Origin: Alphaproteobacteria bacterium UBA6187
GTDB taxonomy: Bacteria; Pseudomonadota; Alphaproteobacteria; Rickettsiales; UBA6187
DNA: 18,987 bases
Reading direction: 5' to 3'
NCBI GenBank assembly: GCA_002422795.1
Contig: DITJ01000103.1
Location: 1-18,987, forward strand
The first letter of the stretch is position 1. Every line of letters starts with the position of its first letter. Positions 6,847 through 14,281 of the stretch are shown piece by piece. The notes below the pieces were generated by a model that had not been told where the DNA came from, did not search any database, and saw only the letters and a list, made by a program, of their open reading frames with translations. The translations under genes were made by a program, and so were the position numbers.

Positions 6847-8631
6847 TTACTTAAACCCAGCTTTGGCAAGCTTTGCATAAAGGCCATTATTGTTAAGCAA
6901 GCCAGTGTGCGTACCTTCTTCTGCGATTTCACCATTTTCAAGTACTATAATACGGTCAGCTTCTTGCACAGTAGAAAAGCGGTGGGCTATTATCAAGGTG
7001 GTACGTCCCAGCATAAGCTTCTTTAATGATTCTTGTACCAATGATTCATTATGGCTATCTAGGGCGGAAGTTGCTTCATCGAGTAATAATATTTTCGGGT
7101 CTTTCAAGAATGCACGGGCAATAGCAATTCGCTGTTTTTCACCACCTGAAAGCCTTACACCTTTTTCACCCAGGAATGATTCAAATCCTTGTGGCAGGCG
7201 TTCAATAAACTCAAGCGCGGCAGCCAACCTTGCAGCCCTTATAACCTCATCACGCGAAGCATCAGGGTTGCCGATAGCAATATTATCATAAGCCGTGCCT
7301 GAAAATATCACCGGGTCTTGTGGAACCAGGCTAAATAGGCTGCGCAAATCAGGCAGAGCTAGATTTTTTATGTTAATGCCTTCTATGGTTATTTCGCCGC
7401 CAGAAACATCATAGAAGCGGAATAAAAGTTGGAAGAGGGTGCTTTTTCCAGCGCCAGATGGCCCAACAATAGCAACCGTTTCCCCAGATTTTATATCGAT
7501 ATTAATATTATTTAATGATGGTTTTTCCGGGTGGTTCGGATAATGGAATATTACATTTCTTAAAGAAATATCGCTTCTGCTTTTATTTGGCAGTTTAATA
7601 GGCAGGGCAGGGCTTGCAACAGCAGAATTAGTGTGCAGTATCTCCATGATTCTTTCCATTGCACCCGATGCACGTTGTAAATCGCCGAATACCTCACTTA
7701 TACTGCCTGTTGCGCTTGCAACTATCACTGAATAGAAAATGAATGATGAAAGGGCGCCTGCACTCATATTGCCGGAAACCACATCATGTCCGCCAATCCA
7801 CAGTACAAAACCGATTGAGCCAAATACACACATAATAACGATTGCGGTAAGCAAAGAGCGCAGGCGTATCCGCTCAACTGCCACATCAAGGGCTGAATTT
7901 ACAAGCCTGCTAAATATCGAGATTTCCAAATCCTCACGTACATAGGCCTGGATGGTTTTAATTCCTGTAATGCTTTCCTCCGCATGGGCGGCAAGTGAAG
8001 CAATTTTTTCCTGGGAGTCACGTGAAAGCCTCCGCAACTTTCTTCCAAGTAAAATTATTGGCATAACCACAAGCGGTACTACAGCAGCTACTACCAGGCT
8101 TAATTTGGGGCTGGTATGGATAAGTAGCCCCATGCCGCCAAACAATAATATTGTATTCCTGAGTGCTATAGAAAGGCTGCTTCCTACAACCACTTGCAGC
8201 AGTGATGTATCGTTAGTAATGCGCGATAATATATCCCCTGCACGCGCTGTTTCAAAAAACTCTGGTGAAAGGTTTATTATGCGCTGGTAGATTTGTTGAC
8301 GCATTTTCGCAACAACACATTCTCCAATGTAAGTTACCAGGAAAAACCTTGCAAAAGTACCGATTGCAAGCACTATTGTCATGCCAATCAGTAATATTAA
8401 TGCGCCATTTAATAATGCAGGGTTGCCTCCTTCCCCAAAGCCTTTATCGATAAGGTAACCAAGGCCTTTTCCCAGGCCAAGCACTGAAAATGAAGTAACA
8501 AAAAGCGCCAGCAATGCGCCTATAATATGCAATTTATATGGCGCGAGATATACAGGCAACATTTTAAGGTTATTTAATTTTACGCCTTTAGGAACTTCTG
8601 TCCTACGCGCTTGTTGCAGTGTCATGCTCAT
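6847..8631 (-). CDS. MsbA-like ABC exporter (fused permease and ATPase)
   Basis: A 594-residue half-transporter that would dimerise in the inner membrane and export a lipid or other hydrophobic substrate. The N-terminal half carries six hydrophobic segments (about 32-60, 73-100, 150-172, 175-195, 258-282, 289-310). The ATPase half shows Walker A GPSGAGKST (390-398), Q-loop Q438, signature LSGGEKQR (494-501), Walker B ILLLDEA (514-520) and switch H550; all key residues are intact. It fits the MsbA-related exporters common in alphaproteobacteria (TIGR02204 type), though lipid A as substrate is unproven. Its ATG overlaps the stop of the upstream VanZ-like gene by four bases (ATGA), indicating translational coupling. 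Confidence 0.92.
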   Translation of the reverse strand: MSMTLQQARRTEVPKGVKLNNLKMLPVYLAPYKLHIIGALLALFVTSFSVLGLGKGLGYLIDKGFGEGGNPALLNGALILLIGMTIVLAIGTFARFFLVTYIGECVVAKMRQQIYQRIINLSPEFFETARAGDILSRITNDTSLLQVVVGSSLSIALRNTILLFGGMGLLIHTSPKLSLVVAAVVPLVVMPIILLGRKLRRLSRDSQEKIASLAAHAEESITGIKTIQAYVREDLEISIFSRLVNSALDVAVERIRLRSLLTAIVIMCVFGSIGFVLWIGGHDVVSGNMSAGALSSFIFYSVIVASATGSISEVFGDLQRASGAMERIMEILHTNSAVASPALPIKLPNKSRSDISLRNVIFHYPNHPEKPSLNNINIDIKSGETVAIVGPSGAGKSTLFQLLFRFYDVSGGEITIEGINIKNLALPDLRSLFSLVPQDPVIFSGTAYDNIAIGNPDASRDEVIRAARLAAALEFIERLPQGFESFLGEKGVRLSGGEKQRIAIARAFLKDPKILLLDEATSALDSHNESLVQESLKKLMLGRTTLIIAHRFSTVQEADRIIVLENGEIAEEGTHTGLLNNNGLYAKLAKAGFK

Positions 8632-8981
8632 TTATTAAACCACCTGATAATTAATGGTTTGAATTTTAATGCAATTAATGCGCCGAGCAATACTCCCAAC
8701 GAATCAGCTATAAAATCACCGATTGTGCCACTTCTTCCTGGTAAAAAATTCTGCAATATTTCTATCCCGCCGCCTATTGCAATAATAATTACAAGGAACA
8801 ATAAACCATTTTTACGGCTGCTTATAAAGAAACATGATAAGAATGCAAGCGCGGCATAAGCACCGCCATGAATGAATTTATCAAGATTATATTTTTCTGT
8901 GGGTGGAAGGTTAGGCAATAATGAACCGGCTATTATAAACACAACAGATAATAGCCAAATTATTATAGCAATTTTCTTCAT
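8628..8981 (-). CDS. VanZ-like membrane protein
   Basis: A 117-residue protein with about four membrane segments. It carries the conserved VanZ-family pattern: DKFIHGGAYAALAF, then GGGIEILQNFLPGRSGTIGDFIADSLGVLLG (quoted as the pieces GGGIEILQNF, PGRSGTIGDF and ADSLGVLLG). The polar residues D34, H38, E74, Q77, R82 and D88 are those typical of the family. The biochemical role of the family is not established, although VanZ itself gives low-level teicoplanin resistance and relatives sit near envelope genes. It is the first gene of a two-gene unit with the ABC exporter, and a good sigma-70-type promoter lies upstream at 9047-9075. Confidence 0.82.
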   Translation of the reverse strand: MKKIAIIIWLLSVVFIIAGSLLPNLPPTEKYNLDKFIHGGAYAALAFLSCFFISSRKNGLLFLVIIIAIGGGIEILQNFLPGRSGTIGDFIADSLGVLLGALIALKFKPLIIRWFNK

Positions 8982-9046
8982 ATTATTTCTTTAGTAAGGG
9001 CTATTTGGGAACGAATATTGATAATAAAAAATCTGTGTAATTATAC

Positions 9047-9075
9047 TATATACTCATTCTGATTAAAACTGCCAA
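9047..9075 (-). promoter_or_regulatory. Predicted sigma-70 promoter for the VanZ-like/ABC exporter unit
   Basis: On the minus strand TTGGCA (9070-9075) and TATATA (9047-9052) are separated by exactly 17 bases. The -10 box lies 65 bases before the VanZ-like ATG. A second TATAAT-like box overlaps just downstream. Confidence 0.5.
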
Positions 9076-9181
9076 TTATATACTTCGTCTTTAAGAGTAT
9101 AGCGTTTAGTTTTTGGATGTCTGCTTATTAATTACAATAAAACGAACACTTTATAACCCCTAAGACGTATAAATTTTGGGT

Positions 9182-9282
9182 TCCGTCATTGCGAGCGAAG
9201 CGTGGCAATCCATACGATCTAACAACAAACTGTACTTATGGTGAAATCGTATGGATTGCCACGCTTCGCTCGCAATGACGGA
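9182..9282. repeat. Perfect 37-bp inverted repeat (GTCATTGCGAGCGAAGC family)
   Basis: Positions 9182-9218 and 9246-9282 are exact reverse complements around a 27-nt spacer. Each arm contains CGTCATTGCGAGCGAAGCG and GGCAATCCATACGAT. Its GC content is clearly higher than the surrounding AT-rich DNA. This word family is widely dispersed in some Rickettsiales and other bacterial genomes. It occupies the end of the 318-base gap 8982-9299; the rest of that gap holds the promoter above and no gene. Confidence 0.9.
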
Positions 9283-9299
9283 TAGCCTTAATAGTACAT

Positions 9300-9905
9300 C
9301 TATTTATCATATGTTTGCATAAGTCTTTCGCTTAAACTAGCACTGTTTTCCGCAATATCTACAAGGTTGGAATTTATATTTTTATAACTTACATGCTCTG
9401 TGGATTTATTTTTTTCAAAACTGGAGAAAAATACAATCGTTCCATACAAACGGTTAAAAATATATGTTATATTATCAAAAACAAAGCGTTTCAGCAAATT
9501 AGCTGCTTTTATGTTATCGTTATTAATATTTATTGCACCTGGTGTATTTATAACTTTTGTTTTAAGGCCACGCACACTTAAATACGCAAGTATCCCGCAG
9601 TTAAGGCCGAAACTGTGAATTATATCAACCCCATCATTCCTGTTTATGTATTTTCTGATTGAAACAGGAAGAAAAAGCTGGGAAAGATTGAAGTTGGCGC
9701 TGATAGGCAATTTATATATATGTATCCAGGGCACTTTGGATAAGGATAATTCCAAGGCTTCATCTATATCTATAGAAGAATAAATAACATGCACCTCATG
9801 ACCGGCCTTGATGAAATCCATGCATATCTGCGCCAGTTTAAGCCTTTCTTCGCCTATATGGTTATCCAATATGAATAATATGCTATATGTTTTATCTTCA
9901 AGCAT
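9300..9905 (-). pseudogene. Truncated GT4-type glycosyltransferase (N-terminal domain only)
   Basis: A 201-residue open frame that matches only the N-terminal acceptor-binding Rossmann half of a GT-B glycosyltransferase of family 4. Visible are an initial SILFILDNHIGEERLKLAQ, the KAGHEVHVIYS strand, DIIHSFGLNCGI and a segment (FFSSFEKN) like the one before the interdomain linker. GT4 enzymes normally need about 350-400 residues; the donor-binding domain with its E-x7-E motif is missing entirely. The stop lies 17 bases from the 37-bp inverted repeat, so repeat insertion or deletion may have removed the 3' half. No Shine-Dalgarno sequence is seen. It could still be expressed as a short protein, but a gene remnant is more likely. 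Confidence 0.65.
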
Positions 9906-9934
9906 GGGGCTATTTAATAAGGGTGGTTTCTAAA

Positions 9935-9968
9935 ACACGCTAGGCTCTGTTAACAGAGCCTAGCGTGT
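9935..9968 (-). terminator. Perfect 34-bp palindrome after cyaY, possible terminator
   Basis: ACACGCTAGGCTCTGTT (9935-9951) is followed directly by its reverse complement (9952-9968), with no spacer. On the minus strand it lies about 90 bases after the cyaY stop and is followed by TTTTAG, so it could end the cyaY transcript. Its centre (TAGGCTCTGTTA) resembles the end of the element at 5725, so it may be a mobile-element scar. Confidence 0.55.
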
Positions 9969-10058
9969 ATAAAGTTTATCAATGCTTTGGTCAAAGAAAT
10001 GAAATCACAAAATTAAGTGATTCCGTTAAATCAGCAAATGCCTTACTATTTAAGCCAA

Positions 10059-10382
10059 TTAAAGCCTTATGCTTATTCCGCCAAGGTCTTCAAGCTCTTC
10101 AGTAACAAGCTCAAAAAGGTCGTTTTCGCTGGAATCTTTCCAGGTTCCATCATCTTCATCATAACCAAAGTGGCTTGCACCGCTAAGTGGTGAAGAAACC
10201 CATATTTCTGATGAGCTGCCATGTATGTTGATAAGGTATTTGCTACCATCTGGGAATTCTATGTTCAAAGAATCGCCAGTTGCATCAACATCCAGCTCGA
10301 ATGAGCTATCAGCTTCTTCTATTGCATTTGCAATGTTTTTTAAAGTTTCTTCTGCTACTTCCAGAAAATCTGCGTTAGACAT
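10059..10382 (-). CDS. cyaY: Frataxin / CyaY iron-binding protein
   Basis: A 107-residue cytoplasmic protein of the frataxin family, which binds iron and modulates cysteine desulfurase activity in iron-sulfur cluster assembly. The N-terminal helix is acidic (LEVAEETLKNIANAIEEAD), matching the iron-binding ridge. The conserved sheet signature is IWVSSPLSGASHFGYD, followed by TWKD and a C-terminal helix LFELVTEELEDL. Length equals that of E. coli CyaY. No isc gene is adjacent. It is transcribed away from the penicillin-binding protein gene from a near-consensus promoter. Confidence 0.93.
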   Translation of the reverse strand: MSNADFLEVAEETLKNIANAIEEADSSFELDVDATGDSLNIEFPDGSKYLINIHGSSSEIWVSSPLSGASHFGYDEDDGTWKDSSENDLFELVTEELEDLGGISIRL

Positions 10383-10425
10383 ATCGTAATAAACTCTCTA
10401 AATATTTATGGTCCATGGTTCGATG

Positions 10426-10454
10426 TATAAACATAACCTTGCGCAAGATGTCAA
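10426..10454 (-). promoter_or_regulatory. Near-consensus sigma-70 promoter for cyaY
   Basis: On the minus strand TTGACA (10449-10454) and TTTATA (10426-10431) are spaced by 17 bases, the ideal distance. The -10 box lies 43 bases before the cyaY ATG. Confidence 0.7.
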
Positions 10455-10494
10455 TACATCAAATCCTAATATAAAAAAAAATTTCTTTATACAA

Positions 10495-10523
10495 TTGAAA
10501 ACTGGCTTGTTTAAGGATATTAA
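10495..10523 (+). promoter_or_regulatory. Predicted sigma-70 promoter for the penicillin-binding protein gene
   Basis: TTGAAA (10495-10500) and TATTAA (10518-10523) are spaced by 17 bases and end 36 bases before the ATG at 10560. Together with the cyaY promoter this makes a compact divergent control region of 177 bases. Confidence 0.5.
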
Positions 10524-10559
10524 TAAAAAGACTTTTTTATAAAAAATGCAATAAGAAAT

Positions 10560-12752
10560 ATGCCTAGAAAAAAAATAAATCTTAAAAAAGGCAAAGGTAA
10601 GAAAAAAATGAGTGATTCCAGATCATCTCTAAAAAGACTTTTGTTTAGAACCATGTTCATGGCGGTGATATGGTTATCTATAGCTGTATTCGCAATAGTT
10701 GCCTATTATGCCTATACCCTGCCTGATGTAAGCAAAATCAATGAAAATATAAGGCAGCCTTCTATTACCCTGTACGATAGGGATAACAAGGTTATTGCCA
10801 CAATCGGCGATCTTTATGGTGACTATGTAAAATTCCAGGATTTTCCAAAAACCCTTATAGATGCGGTAACTTCAACAGAAGACCGTAAATTTTTTAAACA
10901 TTCCGGCGTGGATTTAGAAGGCATGGCACGGGCATTTTTTGTCAACACCGCAGCCGGGCGTGTTGTGCAAGGCGGAAGTACTATAACACAGCAGCTTGCA
11001 AAAATAGTTTATTTAAGCCATGAGCGTACTTTTAAACGCAAAATCCAGGAGCTTGCCCTGGCATTGTATCTGGAAAATAAATTCACGAAAGAACAGATAC
11101 TCACTATGTATCTGAACCGTATATATACCGGCAGCGGCAATTATGGTATGGACGCTGCCGCGCAATCATATTTCGGAAAGAAAGTAAGCGAGATAAACTT
11201 AATGGAATCGGCCATACTTGCAGGCCTTATAAAAGCGCCAACACGCTATTCACCTGTCAATAACCCAGATTTAGCCCTGGGGCGCGCTGAGCAAGTGCTT
11301 ATGAGCATGGTTGATAATGGGAAATTGAAAGAATCGGCGCTGCCTAAATCCGGAAAGTTGACTTATAATTTTCAGCCTGCAAGGGTGCGTGTGGCAAACA
11401 AAGCGCCATATTTCACGGACTGGATAAGGGAGCAACTGCCTGACTATATAGGCCAGTATACCAGCGGAAATATAGAAATCTATACTACCTTAGATACCAG
11501 GCTGCAAAAGCTTGCAGACGACGCGATTGAAAGAAGCTTAGCTGCTAACAGCACTGCCCATAAAGTAAGCCAGGGCGCAATGGTAGTGATGACACCTGAG
11601 GGTGAGGTATTGGCAATAACAGGCGGTAAATCTTATGCGGAAAGCCAGTTTAACCGTGCAACGCAGGCTTTACGCCAACCTGGCAGTGCTTTCAAGCTGT
11701 TTGTATATCTTGCCGCGCTTGAAAAAGGCTACGACCCTGACAGCATGATGGAAGATTCTCCGATAAAAATGCGTGGCTGGTCACCGGAAAATTACGATAA
11801 TAAATATTTAGGGGAAGTATCACTTCGTGAGGCATTTTCCAAATCTATTAATACAATCGCAGTTAAGCTGGCTAAAGATGTGGGTATGAATAAAATCACC
11901 AGCATAGCTTATAAACTTGGCATAACAGCAGATATAAACAAGGATTTAAGTTCTGCGCTTGGTACATCGGAAGTGACATTAATGGAGCTTAGCAGTGCTT
12001 ATGCCCATCTTGCCAATAACGGCAATTCGGTGTGGACACACGGTATAACAGAAGTAAAAACCAATGGCGTAGTTGCCTATAAACGCAAGAAATCCAGCAG
12101 TGAACGAGTGCTTAGTGAGGATGTAACGCAGCAAATGAACGATATGCTTGTGAATGTTGTAACATCAGGAACAGGAAAAAATGCAATCAGCGCTTTTGAT
12201 GTGGCAGGAAAAACAGGCACAACCCAAAACTTGCGTGATGTTTGGTTTATCGGATTTACAAGCGATTATGTTGCCGGTGTGTGGATGGGAAATGATGATA
12301 ATACATCAATGGATAAAATTGTAGGCGGAACACTGCCTGCAATTTTATGGAAGGAATTTATGCGTTCGGCCGAGGCAGGCAAGGCTCCTGGAGCTATTTC
12401 ATCTTATGCAAAAGAGAATGCACCGGATGCCCCTAAAACCGAATCCAAAGAAAGTATTTGGGGCGGTATATTAAATACATTTTCACCGCAAAAGGACGCT
12501 GTAGAAGAGGCCCTTCCATGGAAGGAGCCGCTTCCATCTTCACAGCAGGAAACAGATGCAATCCAGGAAGAACCTGTGGCTCCACAAAGTGAATATCCTG
12601 TTACGGAAGATCAACTTCCTGCTGTAGAGCCTTCCCCTCAACCTGAGGCTCAACCTGAACCTGAAGCGATATTTGAGGAAGAAGCAGAGGAGCCACATTC
12701 AGAAGCACCGCAAGAAGAGCCGGAAGTTATATTCCAGGAGGAGCGTAGATAG
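10560..12752 (+). CDS. Class A penicillin-binding protein 1A (transglycosylase/transpeptidase)
   Basis: A 730-residue bifunctional peptidoglycan synthase anchored by one membrane helix (about 28-50) after a very basic cytoplasmic start (RKKINLKKGKGKKK). The GT51 domain shows TEDRKFFKHSGVD with catalytic E107, then GGSTITQQLAK (138-148) and the ELALALYLENKFTKEQIL block. The transpeptidase domain has SAFK (S376, K379), SIN (S429-N431) and KTGT (551-554), all intact. It lacks the large OB-fold insertion of typical proteobacterial PBP1A. From about residue 610 a Pro/Glu-rich acidic tail of some 120 residues follows, probably disordered in the periplasm. An internal ATG at 10608 with AGGTAAG upstream is an alternative start. 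It is a single gene, convergent with the acyltransferase gene. Confidence 0.95.
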   Translation: MPRKKINLKKGKGKKKMSDSRSSLKRLLFRTMFMAVIWLSIAVFAIVAYYAYTLPDVSKINENIRQPSITLYDRDNKVIATIGDLYGDYVKFQDFPKTLIDAVTSTEDRKFFKHSGVDLEGMARAFFVNTAAGRVVQGGSTITQQLAKIVYLSHERTFKRKIQELALALYLENKFTKEQILTMYLNRIYTGSGNYGMDAAAQSYFGKKVSEINLMESAILAGLIKAPTRYSPVNNPDLALGRAEQVLMSMVDNGKLKESALPKSGKLTYNFQPARVRVANKAPYFTDWIREQLPDYIGQYTSGNIEIYTTLDTRLQKLADDAIERSLAANSTAHKVSQGAMVVMTPEGEVLAITGGKSYAESQFNRATQALRQPGSAFKLFVYLAALEKGYDPDSMMEDSPIKMRGWSPENYDNKYLGEVSLREAFSKSINTIAVKLAKDVGMNKITSIAYKLGITADINKDLSSALGTSEVTLMELSSAYAHLANNGNSVWTHGITEVKTNGVVAYKRKKSSSERVLSEDVTQQMNDMLVNVVTSGTGKNAISAFDVAGKTGTTQNLRDVWFIGFTSDYVAGVWMGNDDNTSMDKIVGGTLPAILWKEFMRSAEAGKAPGAISSYAKENAPDAPKTESKESIWGGILNTFSPQKDAVEEALPWKEPLPSSQQETDAIQEEPVAPQSEYPVTEDQLPAVEPSPQPEAQPEPEAIFEEEAEEPHSEAPQEEPEVIFQEERR

Positions 12753-12793
12753 TTTCGCTATTGCAAAAATAATCCAGAATGTAAATTGGCGTG

Positions 12794-13432
12794 CTAATAA
12801 TCTCTTTCTGCGGAAACCAGCATACCGAGTATGGTGCGTTGCAGGTGGTTAACATTTAATGAGCCTGGGTGGATGGGATCGCCGCAGATTGCAACAATTT
12901 TCCTGCGGTAATTGCGAGGCATCCACTTAAATTTTGATTTAAGATATTTGCGGCTGAAAATACTATCCCACATGCCAATGATTATTATAGGATAAACCGG
13001 AACCGGGTCGCGTTCTACAATCCATTCAATGCCTGGTTTGAAACGGCCAAGATGCCCTGTATAAGTTAGCTGCCCCTCAGGGAATATTCCTACTAAATCT
13101 CCGCCTTCCAGGCCTTTTGAAATCTCATCAAGTGCATGTTCTACGCTTTCTTTTTTTGCAAGTATGGGTATGCCGCGGTTATAACGCATAAAGTAATTTA
13201 CAACAGGCAGGTTGTAAATAAACTGGTCTATTAAAAACCTGACCGGACGTTTTTTGCAGGCTGCCTGTATTATTACCCCATCCAGGTAAGAAGCATGGTT
13301 GGCAATTAAAATTGCAGCACCATTTTGAGGAATTTTTTCAAAGCCGGAGAATTCTGTTTTATAAATTAATTTAATTAATAATGTTGCGCATGAGCGGTAA
13401 AAAACTTCTGGGTCGGCAGGAAAGATTTTCAA
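12794..13432 (-). CDS. PlsC-family 1-acylglycerol-3-phosphate acyltransferase
   Basis: A 212-residue acyltransferase of the PlsC/AGPAT family. The catalytic motif is NHASYLD (N45-D51, the HX4D box with H46 and D51). Motif III, which binds the phosphate group, is IFPEGQLTYTG (around 116-126). It has a hydrophobic stretch at 36-45 and no signal peptide, so it is probably a peripheral inner-membrane enzyme using acyl-CoA or acyl-ACP for phospholipid synthesis. It is shorter than E. coli PlsC (about 245). Other members of the fold acylate different lipids, so exact substrate is uncertain. It follows the YciI-like gene by 47 bases on the same strand. Confidence 0.85.
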   Translation of the reverse strand: MKIFPADPEVFYRSCATLLIKLIYKTEFSGFEKIPQNGAAILIANHASYLDGVIIQAACKKRPVRFLIDQFIYNLPVVNYFMRYNRGIPILAKKESVEHALDEISKGLEGGDLVGIFPEGQLTYTGHLGRFKPGIEWIVERDPVPVYPIIIIGMWDSIFSRKYLKSKFKWMPRNYRRKIVAICGDPIHPGSLNVNHLQRTILGMLVSAERDY

Positions 13433-13479
13433 AGTTTATAACCTTTTTTGAAGTTGGAAGTAAACGATAATTCCTAACT

Positions 13480-13770
13480 TTATACAGTTACCAGGCTGGC
13501 AATATCTTTATTTACTTTTCCTGGTGTAAATTCAATAATTTCAAATGTTGCAACTTTTTCTATATAGAATGGGTCTTCGGTTATAATTTGTTCAATTTCA
13601 CTGCGGGAATTAGCCGTAGCCAATATCACCCCGCCTTTAAGAGGGGTTTGCCTTCCTGATGCAATAAAGATATTTTTTGCAAAATAGCGGTCCAGGAATT
13701 CAAGATGCGCAGGGCGTAATGCATCTATAACTTCAATAGGCTTTATATAGGATAATATTATTACAAACAT
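13480..13770 (-). CDS. YciI-like protein
   Basis: A 96-residue protein of the YciI family, a ferredoxin-like alpha/beta barrel fold related to muconolactone isomerase-like domains. Typical features are RPAHLEFLDRYF with H22, ASGRQTPLKGGVILA and EDPFYIEKVA with D66. These His and Asp positions line the putative active site of the family. No reaction is established. It precedes the PlsC-type gene and may be co-transcribed with it; nothing else in the context explains its role. Confidence 0.85.
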   Translation of the reverse strand: MFVIILSYIKPIEVIDALRPAHLEFLDRYFAKNIFIASGRQTPLKGGVILATANSRSEIEQIITEDPFYIEKVATFEIIEFTPGKVNKDIASLVTV

Positions 13771-13785
13771 TTTTCACCTTCTTTT

Positions 13786-13903
13786 GTGTTTTTCATTTTC
13801 ATTTTTGCGTCGTTATTCTTCGGATTAATAAAATTCACGTAGTAAGCCTACGCTAAAATTTTATTCCCCTCGAATGCCTAGCAGAAATGAAAAGCAAAAA
13901 CAC
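13786..13903. repeat. 118-bp imperfect palindromic element
   Basis: The element runs from GTGTTTTT (13786) to AAAAACAC (ending 13903). The outer 23 bases of each arm match at about 20 positions, and the centre is CGTAG (13838-13842) against CTACG (13848-13852). No coding capacity. It starts 15 bases upstream of the YciI-like ATG, so it sits in or next to that gene's promoter and leader region. Confidence 0.7.
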
Positions 13904-13922
13904 TATTTATAATATTTTTAAC

Positions 13923-13997
13923 TTAAGAATGCCAAGCCATTACCTTCGTTTTTTTCTTTAAAAACTATAGGGCCATGACGAAATGGGGCATTCTTAA
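13923..13997. repeat. 75-bp imperfect palindrome
   Basis: TTAAGAATGCC (13923-13933) and GGCATTCTTAA (13987-13997) are perfect 11-bp arms. Inside, CCATT..TCGT is mirrored by ACGAAATGG with small gaps. It lies 19 bases from the preceding palindrome. Together with it and the terminator at 14053, this accounts for most structure in the 510-base gene-free stretch 13771-14281; I see no small gene there. Confidence 0.6.
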
Positions 13998-14052
13998 ATT
14001 AAATTACTATATAAATTCACTATAATATTTATACCAAATTTTTACCAGATAT

Positions 14053-14088
14053 TAAAATAAAAAAACCCGCTACTAACTGTAGCGGGGG
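14053..14088 (-). terminator. Rho-independent terminator for tlpA
   Basis: CCCGCTAC (14066-14073) and GTAGCGGG (14079-14086) form a perfect 8-bp stem with a 5-nt loop. On the minus strand the stem is followed directly by seven T residues and then ATTTTAAT. This is a textbook intrinsic terminator. It lies about 195 bases beyond the tlpA stop, with no gene between. Confidence 0.9.
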
Positions 14089-14265
14089 TTATATTAACCG
14101 GAAATTTTTGTCTAACTGACTTTTCCATTTTTTACTTCTTGGTTATCCCTGATTTTGCACTCCGGGAAAATCTGCAACCATTAATCATAATGTACATGCT
14201 ATTAATTAATAAAAGGTTAAAATCTTGTGATATTTTTAAAAAAATATTATTTTTTCACTAATATT

Positions 14266-14281
14266 GTACGGATTGCCACGC
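14266..14281. repeat. Half-copy of the GGATTGCCACGC repeat next to the tlpA stop
   Basis: GTACGGATTGCCACGC matches one arm end of the 37-bp inverted repeat at 9246-9282 (GTATGGATTGCCACGC) at 15 of 16 positions. It ends directly beside the tlpA stop codon (14282-14284). No opposite arm is visible, so it is a solo fragment. Confidence 0.55.

Noticed and set aside
8982..9181. Small gene in the gap upstream of the VanZ-like gene
   Set aside because: No open frame with a start, ribosome binding site and plausible composition was found; the stretch is AT-rich and carries the promoter.
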